From positions 248,001-312,000 of the forward strand of contig BGZK01000077.1 of the NCBI GenBank assembly GCA_005406025.1: a DNA stretch of 64,000 nt, read 5' to 3'. The translations under genes and the position numbers were made by a program. The stretch is from Eumeta japonica (Eukaryota; Arthropoda; Insecta; Lepidoptera; Psychidae). The notes beneath the pieces were generated by a model. It searched no databases. It worked only from the letters and a program-made list of their open reading frames with translations, and had not been told where the DNA came from. Below are positions 12,901 through 27,900 of the stretch, one piece after another (within the stretch, counting starts at the first letter, position 1; each line of letters begins with the position of its first letter).

Positions 12901-15900
12901 TGGCCAGTTCCTGAGATTTATAGTGTGCTTCACATGTAAACATCTTTGTCATCAAGATAATTACTGCTATGTAAAAGTGGATTACTAGTTATAATTTCTA
13001 TATTAGTAATCCATACACTCATAGGAATTTAAAGAATTATTATCTGATATATCAACTGGATAACCAATTCTATAAAATACTTTATAGCATCAATAGCATT
13101 GATCTGATGACAGATTGTACCTTTAAGTTTACACAAAAAAATTCTTAAGCAAAGATTTAAAATCTGCATCATCAAGAGTTGTTTATCCTAGCACTATATT
13201 TGCTTTTGCATATTTTTTTATATAAAGTAAAAAAACTATGCTCACTTCCGTACATGCAAATATTAGGAACAATCTATAATAGGTAAATTCTGAATAGAAA
13301 TTATGATCTTCAAGTAAACCCCTTAAAAAATAATTCGGATGGATTTTGAATTTACTGCATATAAGAATTATTAATATGCATAACTTTAATGTAAAATTAA
13401 AATAAGTAATGATAATCCATAATTAACCATATTCTATAAGCATATAATTTAATTTGCATTTACACTGTGTTTAATTATTAGTGCCTGGATTTTGGAGCTC
13501 CCTTGTAATCGTTCAAGTTTGCTGTGAGAACATAAATAACTTTAAGATAATTTGCATATGTATGTTTCTTGCAATATTAAATTGTATAGTGACAACTGTA
13601 ATTTATATCATGTACTGCCATTTTTTATTGAAATCCAAAAGCATAACAACAATCCAATTACCTCAATGTTTTACGAGATAGTGTTATAAAGCAATGCATA
13701 GAAAAACATTTTGTTTATAAATAAACATTGAAATTGTGTTTTCCAGGGAAAACACTGATATAGATAAACTTGATAAGGAAACTTTTGTCATAATATTTTT
13801 TTATCATAGACATTAGAACTGTTTGTAATATTGTCATGGCATATGTACATGGCACATATATACAAGAATTGCTCGTTTAATGGTCTTAGATATTCTATGT
13901 ATTTTTAAGGTTCTGCAAAGATGCCAATACCAGAAAACAAAATGCCCCAATATTTGTGCCAAGTATCTGTTCAGTCGGAACAAGAGAGGTTACAAGCAAA
14001 ACAAGCTCGCAAAGAAGAAAAGAAAACAAGAAATGTGCGCCGTAATGAAGACAATGACTTTGACCAAGAACACATTGATATAAGTCAAATGCGGGCTAGA
14101 AGGTATTTATTATGAGTCTTGGGACTGAATTGTGACTGTGCCAAATTATGATATAGTTTGTGATTAAGTATTAACATTTATGATTTGTCTTCTTGTTTTC
14201 TCGCCTCCGTGTACTTTTCTCCCATAGTAAAATAACATAATGTTTGTAGTAATTTATTGGCCCTTCATAAGTTTTGTGTATCTTTGAAAAACAAACTATG
14301 TCTTGCACTAATTTAATATAAAGCTGTAAATCATTGGGATTGTTATTCAAGTTCGGAGATGTCAAGGTCGGAGATCCTTTTTAAGGTTTGATAGACACAG
14401 GACATGGGATTTTATAAAATAATAAAATTAATTTTTTATTTCTTAAGTAGGAAAACTAATATTTGACCTATAGACCTTATTATGTTTACAAATATGCATT
14501 CTATGTTCAACTAATATGTTCTCTTATTTCATAAAATATAAATTCATATTTTATAATAAGCACAGTTTTATTTTGTTTTTGAATTGTGAAATGTGGCATC
14601 TGTTTCAATAATAATTAATATGTCTCTATTTAAATGAACATTTCAGACTAGCAGAACTATCAAAACAAGTTGTGCCATTTTCAACAACGAAATCTTCAAC
14701 AAATACTGATCCTGTGCTTCAAAAAATCTCTTACTTTCAATCTAAAGTTCAGTATCCAAATGTTTATGATTCATCAATCCAAGCCAAAAATTCTGCCGGT
14801 AAGTTAAAATGTTTACACTTACAATTTTTCCTTATTTATCTCATTGTTTATTCTTCATAAATAACTAATCCATTTATAAAGATTCTGTACCTGCTTATAA
14901 TAACCACTGATAAATCTAACATGGTTATATTTACATGCCTTTTCATTCATCACTGTAGAGCAAAAATATTTAGCTGGAATTATACTAGCTTTTGCATTTT
15001 CATCCGCATGAATAAATGATAAATTACTTAATCTTATTCCATGTTAATCCATCTCAATAAGTGGGACATGAGGAATTCTCTCACTCATTGAGATGAGGAT
15101 TATCTTTATCCTGGTAACAATTTTTAGTTTGATCTCAATTCCTCTCGGCTCCAATTCCATGTCTTCTTCTGGTTCTGATTTTGGCGATCCTGATTGATCT
15201 AATTCAACTCTCATTTTGGATTTTAGTTTTAGTCATAATTAAGCTCTCAATTTTTATTTTTAAACAATTTTCCATACACACATTTAAATACAAAAAGATG
15301 ATTTTTATTATTGCAAATAAGTAAGTATATGGCACCAAATTTTCTCATACAAATTGTCATGCAGTATTTTATAATCTTAGGGTTAATTTTTTGAAAGCGC
15401 TGTTGTAGATATTTTATAATTTACAACATTTGTACCATAAATACAATTTTTATTTCTTTTTTCATTTTTGGAATAAAATTATATAAACTCATACATAAGT
15501 GTTTGCACAGACTTTAATACAGATAAATTTCAAATAATAAAAAAAAGTAGTATTTTCCCCACACAACAATAAACTGAAAATGAATATTTAGATGCAATGA
15601 AACATTCTGTACTACTAGATTCATAATTATTATGGAAATCAAAAATAAATCACCAGAAAAATCTTTTGATGTGATTTATTTTTGAGAATTACTTAATTTG
15701 AATAAGCACACATAATATTCAGATATTATTCTAAAAACATTATTTATCCAACCATCACATTGCTTGTGGCAATACTTTGAGCACTAATTCTGAAAACATT
15801 CAAGGTCAGTGCTGAAAAACCTTTATTAGTTTGTAACTCATATATCTCACTGGGATGCCATAAAAAAATGTGAGCTGTCACGGTATGCCTGGCAGATGTG

Positions 15901-18900
15901 AAACATCGAGTTTGTGCAAGTAATATGTATTAAAGACAAGATTGCGACAGAAACTAAATATAGCATAATGGAAAAATTAAATATGATGATTTTTTTACAG
16001 AAAATCTTGACTATTCATTTAATAAACATTTATTTTCATTAAATACAAAAAATTATAGTATAAATAGACTGTATATATACCCTAGTATAGCGTGGCGACC
16101 CGTACCCACGGCAAGCGTTGCCACGCCAACAATTCGGTTTACCCTGCGCCTATAGATGTTTCACATCAAAAACTTCTACAAATGTTTTTTGCTTGAACAT
16201 TAATAACAATTTAATAGTTCATTATTCTAATACTAAATTCAGCATGGTCCACATGGCTAGCGCTTTTATTTGAGTCTTTTTCTAAACAGCTACAATTTGG
16301 AATTTGCTTTAAATGGTAAAAGATATATAAGTGTGGAAATCTGCTCGTCATAGAAAGTTCATGGGAACATTCAACGTGTAAGATTTCCAGCATGCATCGA
16401 ACTAGCATGGGGACTGAGGTCAATTATAAGTTATTGTAAAAAATTATTGAGTTAAATCCGGCTCTCAATATAATCCAGGAACTATGATGTCTTGAAAGAA
16501 AAAAGTAATACTTTGCAAAATATTACAGGTTTCATCTCAGGGTTGAAATTGATATTACCAGAAAATGTGAAGAGAAAGGACACCAAAGAATATGAAGAAA
16601 TAATAATACCTAAAAATGATCCCCCTCCATTACAAATAGGAAATGACCGTGTACAGATTTCTGCTCTAGATGAGGTATAAATATTTTATTTGACATGCTA
16701 TGAGCCTTTTCACACTTTAAATAATGATGTTAATCTAACCTTTACTATCAAATTTCTTAGATAAGTTTTTCATGATATGGAGAAATATTTTCAGTCAAGT
16801 CAATGTATTTTAGGTTCTTATAACATAGAAGGCATTAAAGTATTAAGACAGAGTACTTAGGACTGAGGGAGGGTATTTGAAATATTACATAAAACAAAAA
16901 GCACAAAAAAATGATAATTTTTAAGAAATTCTTCATAGTTGAAAAGGAAATTGTACAAGTATTTTTACTTGTAAAAATATTTTCAATTTTTGTCAGCCCA
17001 CTGTCAAAAAATATAATTAACCACTACTTCTCATTCCTATGATGATCTTGTATGAGAGTTATCCTTTGGTATGATGTAATTTCTCTTTACTATAAATGAA
17101 TGTATTGATTAGTATAGTCTGTACAAATTTTCTATTCATTATAACTTTAGTTTGGTAATGGTACTGATAAGTTAAAATGACTTGCTGTTGCGTACCCACC
17201 ACAATTTGCAGTAATTCTAATTGCAGCACTGTGTTACTTTTTTCCGTTATGGAGTTTTAATACAAGTAAGAAGAAACATGACCAGAAAAAGAAATAACTT
17301 TCTTTTATTATTAATAATACAACTTATATAATATTTTCCACTTTGGGCAGTGGTATCACTACTCTTCCCACTGCTATCTTCCTTTCCAACTCCTTTACCT
17401 GCCCTCAGCGCGGACAGAGTTATTTCTTTTTTGCAAAGTGTAAATATGTACCACTTTTAAAATTTATGTCTGTTTGTATGTCTTTTTATACTTACGAACG
17501 GTTTTACCAATCATGATAAAGATTGATATACTATAAGAACATGTTTGTGTATATGTTTTTATAACTTAAAAGAGGTTTGACTTATCTTAACAAAAATTGG
17601 TGTACAAGCAAAGCATGTTATTGCGCTATAGGATACTGGTTGTTTATTTATCTATCTGTCTATATCTCAGTCTGTCTGTATGTTCTTTTATAACTTAAAG
17701 GAGATTTAACCGATTTTAATAAAAATAATGTACACTAAGAAAATGTGATTGCACAAATGTATGTATGTAATGTATGTCAGTCTGTCTGTCTGTAGTGTAC
17801 ATCAGTCTGTCTTTCTGTCTGCACCTTTTTTATAACTTAAAAAGATTATACTGATTTTGATGAAAATGGGTTTACAGTCAGAATATTTAATTGCTTAAAT
17901 GATAAGTTATCAGATGTCTCTCTGTTAGTTTTTATATATGTTCTTTTATAACTTAAGAACGGGTTGACCGATCTCGATGAAAATTGGTGTTCAGTAAGAG
18001 CAAATGATAGGCTACTATCTGCAGGGGCATGCAGTAAAGTTTTATATAGGGTAAGCATGGTTAAAAGGACTTCCCAGTTTTACCATCATTTCAGTCAGTG
18101 TTCCACCGACGATGGCTACCTATCCTACTTGACTCTCGGTGTATGACAGATTCTTCTGGACAATTCATATAATAGGAAGTAAAGTTTTCCCAAACAAGTA
18201 AATTAACAAACTTGAAATTATTTAAATTTTTGTAGCGACTATAACATTAATTCAAAACATTGTTTATAATCTTGCAAAATGTGCTTGTAACAATATTGGA
18301 CAATATCAACTTTTGTCTGGCCGATTGGCGTAGTTGATAGTCGCCCTATCTGTTATTCTAGGGGCTTGGGTTTGATTCCCAAACAAGAAAGCGTTTATTT
18401 GTTTGTTAAAAATTAATGTGTTTATTGATTTTGAGTATTTCTATATATTATGTGTACATATTTACAAAAGAAGGTATATATTGTATCAATTATCTGATAC
18501 TCACAATACAAATCTCATTGCTTAGTTTAGGATTAGACAGTTTTGCATATGTGTCAAAAGATATTATCATCATTATTAATATCCCTTTTCTTTTAGGTTG
18601 ATTGTAATTGAATTTCAAAACAGTTATAACTGATGTCAAATTTTGTTCTATACAGTTCCATAAAAGTTTAATATTCTGAATATTAGGATATAGTAGACTT
18701 TATCGGTAAATTAATCACCTGGTAAATATAAAAAAAAAATACTTAGATAAAAAAAAGGAATCTTTGGATTGATTGTGACCAGTGTGCTAGACCCGAAATC
18801 CATGAGTTTACATTTTAAGTACTTGAAAAATTACATTTGAAATAGGACTAAATAAATTGGTATGTGGTGGAAATAAAAACTAGCAAAATTTAATTTTATA

Positions 18901-21900
18901 ACTTACACTGAATAAATTAAAACATTTAATACAAATATCATTTACAATAAAACAAATTACCAGAAAAACATTTTATTTTTCTTTTTAAGCTATCGTACAT
19001 AATATTTGTTATTAATTTGATTTCTATAACTAATGAATCGATGTTTTCAGATAGGCCAAATGGCGTTTGAAAACATTAAAGAGCTGAATAGGATACAGTC
19101 TGTCGTCTTCAAAACGGCGTATCACACTAATGAGAACCTCCTTATTTGTGCACCGACAGGCGCTGGAAAAACGAACATAGCCCTGCTCACTGTGGTTCAT
19201 CAAATAAAACAACACATTGAAAATGATGTCATAATGAAAAATAAATTCAAAGTAAGAAATTCTTATTAATAAATACTAATTGTTTGAAAAAGGATACCAT
19301 GTCCATGAACTATACTGCAAAGAAATTGTAAAGAAAGCAAAGATATGATTTTATATTTTTACTTATTTATTATTTTTAATGATTCCATTGTGACCCACCT
19401 TTTGAACAATAGGATAGTTTATAATTTTTTTTTATTTTACTTAATTTAAACCTTTTTTATTTGAATAATATAGTGAAAGTTTTTTCATTTATATGGAAAA
19501 ATATCTGAATAAATGACTTTTTAAAATTGCCAATTAGACAGAGAAGGCAACAGCGTATGCGCCATATACAGTAATGTTAAACTCCGTTTTGTGAGAAAGA
19601 AATGCATTAAATATTTGATGTTCATATATTTTATATAATATTCATTCATTCATTCAATTAAGTTCATAGTTTTTTAACCAATTTTGATTATGTTTTTCCT
19701 TTTAATTGTCATGTCAAGCTATCTTACTTAATGCATCAACAAATATAATATGCTAAATATCAGTAAACTACTCTATCCAAATCTCGAATTTAAAACCTAA
19801 AGTAATGTAGAGTAATGATTATCGGTCAGTCTGCTTTACTCACACATCACTATAAAAATGACTGAACCAGTTTCTACATGATTTTTAATCACATGACCCT
19901 ACTTTGGTACTAATTCAATATTAATATTAGAGTTAGAGTGTGGAAATTTATTAGGAGAGCAGTGATTGGCTGGGTGATTGGCATGTTGCTTTCAAATAAA
20001 ATGATAATGGGTTCAATCCCTTTCCACGAGTGAACCGACCAATCACCTATCATCTCAACTCAAACCATTTGCTCCATGTCTCGAAAAGCAAGTCATTGAT
20101 CTAAATGTTGTCATCGCATTGGTGATAGCAGTCCTTAGTAGCTGATCCGCACTAGACCAATGTGGAGAATTTATGGAGCAAAGTTTTCAATCTGAAATGA
20201 AATTTGTGAAAGAGAATGCTCCTTGTAATACTCATAATAAAGGTGAAAACTCTGTCTCACAATGAGGACTTGGTTTCTCTGGTGGCCACCACTATTATGT
20301 TAACTAAAGACATTCTATTATAAACATGTATGCACCTTATTTTTTATATTTACAGATAATTTACATAGCCCCTATGAAAGCTTTGGCATCAGAGATGACT
20401 GCTAGCTTTGGCAAGAGATTAAAAGGGCTTGGAATATTAGTAAGGGAGTTGACTGGTGACATGAAACTCACAAAAAGTGAAGTACAACAGACCCAAATGA
20501 TTGTCACTACACCTGAAAAGTGGGACGTTGTTACTCGGAAGGGTGCAAGTATGTATTGATATTACATGTAATTTCTTTTCTTCCTGATTGAATTCTTATA
20601 TATAGTAGATTTTTATTTGCAATAATTTTTAAGGAGTCATAATTATTAGGAACTCATAAGTGAAACATTTTTTTAATTCATAATTTTGGATACACTGATT
20701 GCTTTATTATTTATTTTTTAACATAAAATAGCAATTTAGTATCAAATGCCTCATTTACAATACTTTTAAAACTCACCACATATACAATGTCAATCAGATA
20801 TGTCTCTATTATTTGTAATGCAACATATAAATTATATATACTCGTAAACGGTATTGCGCCCATTTTCGCTATTTGCTTGTATTTCGAACTTTTTACATAA
20901 AAGGTGATACACACAGCTTACATGAATGCATAGTATCATTTATGCATATAAGTATCTCTTATCTTTTTCAAAATTCATTGTCACAACGTCCTTATTCAAG
21001 CTTAAAAAAATAAAATATATTCTAAAAATTCAGAATGTCACTTAATTTTCGAAATTAAAATTTCTATCAGATATCGTCAGTTTGAGGTTCTAAGAAATTT
21101 ATCAGTTTTTATAAGACTCATATGTCTGCCTGTGTGTGCGTGCGTGCGTGCTTGCTTGCATCATGCGTGCGTTCATGTGTGTGTGTGTGTGTGTGTGTCC
21201 GACCTCTCAATCCCCGCAGAAACCGCCGATAAGCATTACTTTGTCGGGAGAGGATGTAGCTCTTGCTCTTCCTTCTAATTGTTGAAGTCAATGCTTCTAT
21301 CTTCTAAGCATTACTGTTGAACGCAGGTCTTGGTACACTTTCTTTGCCGAAGCGCTGGTCGCGGAATGATCTAAATATAGACTTTTGTGTCCATTAGATG
21401 TCGCTGTTTATAAATTACTAACCGTTTACGACATAAATACATTATAAAAGAGTAAACTGACTGACTTATATAAAAACGCATGGTTCTAACCACTGAGTCT
21501 AGAGACTTGAAATGTTTTAGAGAGATTGCTGTCATAACATAGGTGAGCACTAAGAACGAATTTTTAGAAATTCAATTCCTAAGGGTGTAGAAATTCAACC
21601 CCTGTGTGTGTGGGTGTGAAAATGGTAAAAACTGTTGTATGAAAAATCGAAACCATTAAAGCTACAGAAGTTAAACTTAATATTTTAATTACTTATAGAA
21701 ATAAAAAAATGCATACATTGTATATTTTTTTTCATTGGCATTGACCTTAAAGGGGATAAATTAGGGGATGAAACGTATGAGAAATAGAAACTATTAAAGC
21801 TATTTACGCCAAAATTTACATTTTAATAAATCATTACTAATAAAAAATAATGACGTTCATAAAAATAATCCTAAAATGTATGAAATAAAAGTTGAAATTT

Positions 21901-24900
21901 TTATATAAAAAAAGGAAACCTTTGAGGCTATTGACAACTAAACTTATATTTTAGCTGCTTAGAATCAAATGTTTTGTGGAAAATTGAAACTGCTTGTGTA
22001 TTTTGTTTGTTTGTTTTGCGTTATTAAACCATTTATTCTGTTACAATGAAACTAGATATATGTTGTACGCGCGAATGAGGAACTTTCGAAAAAAAAAAAA
22101 GATTCATCGTCGTGTTACTGCCACTAACGATTCTAAACATTCTTTCATTTATAGAAAGCTACACTATCCCCAAGTAATATAACCAAAGTTTTATTTTGAA
22201 GCTACTAGCATTTACTACGTCTTCATCCAAATCACAATCGTGACCAGTAGTAGAATCGGCATTGCACACAGGACTAGAAATAGAATTGAAAATTGAAACC
22301 GGGATCGAAATCTAGAATGAGACTAAGGTCATACTTGAGTGTAGGATCAAAATTAGAATCAAGAGCTTTACTGAAATTGAAATGCGAAGCAGTACTGAGA
22401 CCAAAATTTAAAGTGGGACCGGGGCCGAAAATGCAATAGAAATCTCCTTAGATCAAGACCAAAAGCAAAAGCGGGATCGCGATCGGAATCGAGAATGACA
22501 AAAATTGACATCGGCGGCAGGACTAGGATCAGAATTGAGAACGGGATAATGATTGGGGTTTTGATTTCATAATGAGGCGATATACAAGATGAAGAACTTC
22601 ATTTCAAGAACATGCGGACAGCGGACTCATGATTAAAATCTAGTAAGCTTTTGTGTACACTCATGTAAACCTTTTATAACTTTTGAATGGATCAAGAGAT
22701 TTCAATCAAACTAGTTACATTGAAAAGGCTTTCATTCAATTTAGAATTTTTTAAAATGCTAACTCAATCGGTCCATCGGTATTGGTAAACATTGAGTTAA
22801 CCTGCTTATAATAATGTATATTTTTTTGTTACAGCCGACACTGAACTAGCGTCCATAGTTAAGTTGTTGATAATAGATGAAGTGCATCTACTTCATGGAG
22901 ACAGAGGCCCTATAGTTGAAGCTATTGTTGCTAGAACTCTTCGCCAAGTTGAATCAACACAAAACATGATAAGAATAGTTGGACTGTCAGCAACTTTACC
23001 AAATTACTTAGATGTGGCTAGGTATTTAAATAAGTTTATTAAAATTTGTCACAAGAACATAATTGTTTTCAAAAATATAATATGATTGCCGTATATGGCA
23101 TCATATATAATAAATTCTTCTCATTCTTTAGATCAATATTACTAAATAAGATATAGTGATAAGCGATAGACTAACAGTTCTTAGAAAAATATTTTTCAAA
23201 ACTCTTAAAAGCACTTAATACAGCACATTCGCCTAAGAATCAAAGAAAATATTTATAAAACCTTTGTTATAGTCAGTTGTGGGCTACAAAAAAAGCACAT
23301 GAGAAAAAGCTTCCAACACTAAAATATGTGTTACATTGGGCGGGTGGAGTCACTCAAGAACAAAGCTTACACAGAACATATATGGGGTTATTTTAAAGTA
23401 GAACTTATTACTTATAAGCACAGAATACATCTAAATGGCGTGGCATTTTACGTGGAAATCCACTTATCATTTTGTGAAAAAATGGCTTTTAATGGCTACA
23501 CAAAACAAGCAGAAGCATCCCCAACGTGATGAATGTCCAAATGAGCATGTTGGAGTTGGCCCTGTTTGATTATGATGCTATCAGCGAAGTGAATGATACC
23601 TTGAGTTTAGGAAAGCCCACTAACTCTTAACAGGAAGACACAAGGACAAGAAAGATACTTAAAAGCATTTCTTACACAGCTCTTAAAATGCTGCGTCTCA
23701 GGTGTCTAAGCACACCAGGGTGCGATCGTCTAGTGGCACTGTTGTGTTTTATTATATTCACACTCCCGATAACATATTTTTATATATAAAACTATTTACC
23801 CGCACCAGTCCCCGTTTTTAGTTTTCACTCGTCCGCGCGTGAGTAAAAGTACCTCCGATCCGCCAGAAAGCGAGTCTTTATGACGTCTACCCGCATCTCC
23901 CTCCCGTCGCGCGTCTGTTAGTTGTTTTTTGTCTATGGCAGTCAAACTATAATATTAAAAGGGGGAATGGCGTAAACAAATTGTGTCTATAAACTATAAC
24001 TAGAAATGTGATATAAAAAACATTAACAATGAATAACTAAATTATTGTAATTTTGAAGACTTAAATTTATAAATCTTGCTCATTTTGATATTTTTACTAA
24101 GTAATTACTTATAATATTTTTTCAGATTTTTACGTGTGAACCCAAATATCGGCTTGTTTTACTTTGATTCGAGGTTTCGCCCTGTCCCTCTAGAACAACA
24201 GTTTGTTGGGGTGAAAGAAATAGGTAGTGGCGGTGGCGCTCACCTTAGACAGGTACAGTAATTACTAAATGTTTTTTAAAAACACATCAAATAAAACAAA
24301 TAGGATGATAACAATTGGATTGGCATTCAATTTTAGATCTGCAGCTAGCTAATAAATCGACATAAATATTATAAGAATAATTATAAAGTACTGTCAGATC
24401 TGAACCTTTTAATTCCTGTAATGGAAACTCGTTAATATAGTTAGTGTTTTTCCAATTCACATTGCAACTGGGAAGTTTGAGAAAATAAAGTTAATTTCAT
24501 TTGTTTTTATTTATGAGTCAGTCTATATATGTTTGTATGTGGATCGATTGTTTTTGCTATACAGTGTTAAATATTACTTCAATTATAATTTTCGCAGTAA
24601 CAAAAATATATTTGGCTATACCTAATTACAATTCCGTTTTAGATGCAAACAATGAATGAAGTGTGCTACGATAAAACTGTGGAAATGGTGCAAAAAGGTC
24701 ACCAAGTTATGGTATTCGTTCATGCTCGAAATGCGACACATCAAACGGCTCTAATATTAAAAGAAATCGCTCAGAAAAAAGGTCATCTCAAAGATTTTGA
24801 ACCAGAAGATTCTGCAGGTTTTTTAAAAGCCAAAAAATCTATCAGTACAAGCCCTAATAAAATACTAGGAGAGCTGTTTGCAAGCGGTTTTGCTTGCCAT

Positions 24901-27900
24901 CATGCTGGCATGTTAAGGAGTGATAGGTAAATAAATACTAAATGAATTATAAAAAATTATATTGTTTATGTAGTTACGTTTTTTTTTAGAAAATACTTTC
25001 ATGTAAAACATATTAACAAAATTATTTTTTTATGAATACAAAAGATTTGTATTGATAATTTTAATCTATTTATTGTCATTAAGCATATTATCTTAAAGTT
25101 TTATACACATTGTCACATTAATTTCGTAATATATTTATTATTGCATATCTATTAACTATTTGAATAATGATCAAAATTTACCATATATTTTAAATATTTT
25201 TATTAATTTTTGTCGTTCAATGAATTTCAACTCTATTGCAAGTAAATATTAGATATTCACTAAGAATTCTACAATTCGCAAATTAATATTACGCATATTT
25301 CAGGAATATGGTAGAAAAATATTTTTCAGAAGGCTATATTAAAGTATTGGTATGTACATCAACTCTAGCCTGGGGAGTCAATTTACCTGCACATGCTGTC
25401 ATTATACGTGTAAGTTATTTATATTTTTTTCTCATCAAAAATAAAACATATATTTATAAAATCTGTGTTGAAACTCAGTAACTTCCAATATGTTGATAAA
25501 ATGTCTCATAACACCTTACTTCAATGTTTTTTTAACTTCCTGGTAAGAAAATTAAAAATTTTCGAAAAATGGGAAATTATTGGTTTTACTTAGTTCTTCG
25601 CAAATCGAATTTTCATTAGATGTCGACGTTTTGAGGTCCTAGGAAGCTATTTTGACGGTTCCCGCAAGGGTGTCACTATGTGTGTGTGTGTGCGTGCGTG
25701 CGTGCGTGTGTGTGTGTGTATGCGTGCATGCGTACGTGCGTATGGGCGTGCGGGCATGCGTGTGTGAGTGGGTGTGTGTGTGTGTGTGTGTGTGTAAATA
25801 TGTAAACTTCATAGCTTTCGAACGGCTTGACCGATTGGAACCAAACTTTGGCATTCCAAGTAGTTCTATCAAACTTAGATTTCCTGAAAATATGAACCGA
25901 TAAATTGGAGCTGGTAAATTCCAAGAAATTCAAAAAAAGCTACAATAAAAAATTTTCATTTGTAGATTTCTTGGAATAACTTTTAAACGGCTTCACCGTT
26001 GGATTCCAAAAACTAATCGGCTCTTAACATCAAAAAATCACGTCGGTCGCCGTTTGGCCGGACAAAATCGGTTGATTCGTTCGTAAGATATCGTGAATGA
26101 AATAAATCGAAAAAAATTGATTTAAAAAACTCCGTAATTTTTTATATGATCAATTTTAGTGTACAAATTATTTATAGGACTCGCAAAACTGCATCGATTG
26201 CTATTAACCGCGTGAAAATTGGTTGACCTATTCAAAAGTTATTGCAGATTGAAAATTAAGAAAAATATACTTTCATCAATTCGTTGAAAAAACATCATTA
26301 TCGAATCATTTTAAAAGCATATTCTAAATATTAATTTACAAACCACTCTAGGTTTTTGAAGATTGAGTTTGAAAGTAGCAAACATTCTCTGGAGTGGCAT
26401 ATAAAATCAACTGTTTTGTAGAATGTTTGAACTCGAAAGGCTTAAAGATAACTTTGAGCTTTGAGACAACTTTTTGAGCTTAAGGAATTTTGAACTTAAG
26501 GAATTCAAAAACACATCAATTAATATCACAGCGGGAAGTTTTAAGGATGGCCTGCAGGGTTAACCGATTTTTTCCTTTTTGATTTTTAAAAAAAATGCAT
26601 ATTAACGAACTAAAAAGGTATCTGAATAATTATTTTAAAACTGACATAATTGGTTGTGTTTCGTCAAAATATCTTTACATAACTAAATACATTATTAAAA
26701 ATTAACCTTATAAGTCACCCTATCCTATTCAAACACGATTTTGTAATTCTATTTACCCAAATATGGAGGGTTATGATTTTAAGAAGCTATGTATATATAT
26801 TAATTTGTTTCCATATTATTTTTAAAGTACTTATCTTAATTTGACCAACGAGTTATTCTTAAAAGCGTCTTAATCGTCTGCGGGTTATAGGCTATATCAC
26901 ATCACATTAAATTCAGTACATAATTCTCTAACTAAAAGATATAAAGTTGGATATTAAAGTAATATGGTTTTGAAATTTGTTGTTTTAATAATTAAAATAA
27001 GAAAAGTGCTTTATCGGCACATTTCCAAAATGTATAACAAATTTTTATTTGTTTTGTTTGCATGAACTCGATAATTGCGTGTATTTTATATATAATATCT
27101 AAAATATTCGTATGGACTATAAACATATTTGATAGCTGGTCTCATACCCAACTACGAAGGGTTATAACATTAGTATGCTATATATGTGTATATATTTATC
27201 TACTGTCATGTTGTTCCTAAGCTACTTATAATATTAGACAAATGAGGTGTTGTTAATTGCATTTTAGAGGTCTGCAAAATATGGATCTACAGACGTCATG
27301 ACGTCATGTTAAAACCACTATGGCAGATATAATATCCATAATACTCTAAGCCTGAACATAATATATATCACAAGCAAATTGAGTTTAGTATGAAGTGAAT
27401 AGTTTTAATTTAGTTTCTATGAGTCTAGAGCTCTCTTATGATTAAAGAACTGAAAGACAGTTATGGAATAAACAACTTAAGAAATATAAACAAAGAAGGT
27501 GTTTCGTTGAGAGATATTGATTACTGAACTGTGAAGGTGTAGGTGGTTTTTCATCTAAGAATATAAATTAATAAATCATACCTAAATAAAAAACTGACAC
27601 TTCACAAATTAACATGTTTATTTTTTTTAGTAGACAGCTTTATATTGCATTATTTTAATTATATAATGTTATATTAATATATTGTTCTAATTATATACTA
27701 ATAATAGTAATTAATTTTAAATTTAATTAAATAAAAAATTAGTAATTAATATCTCTCTTGCCTCACTAAGATCCATCAATCTTTTCATGCAAGCTCGTTG
27801 GTTTCGGATGCTTAAAATTTGGCCTTTTCTTTAATATACTAACAATGACCACAATGTGAACACCTATGCAGACCACATTGTGGTCTGCATAGGTGGTCTG

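Noticed and set aside
18315..18390. A functional tRNA gene
   Set aside because: A and B boxes are present but the cloverleaf does not close and a SINE body follows. The same holds at 19965 and 30948-31004.
19033..19269. Small independent helicase gene starting at 19033
   Set aside because: The exon begins at the acceptor at 19051; the ATG before it lies in the intron. The same reasoning applies to internal ATGs at 24643 and 20326.
25639..25933. Open frames coding Cys-Val and His-Thr repeats
   Set aside because: Pure translation of a TG/CG microsatellite inside an ASCC3 intron.
27296..27306. TGACGTCA cAMP-response-like palindrome
   Set aside because: One 8-bp match deep in an intron, with no supporting context.
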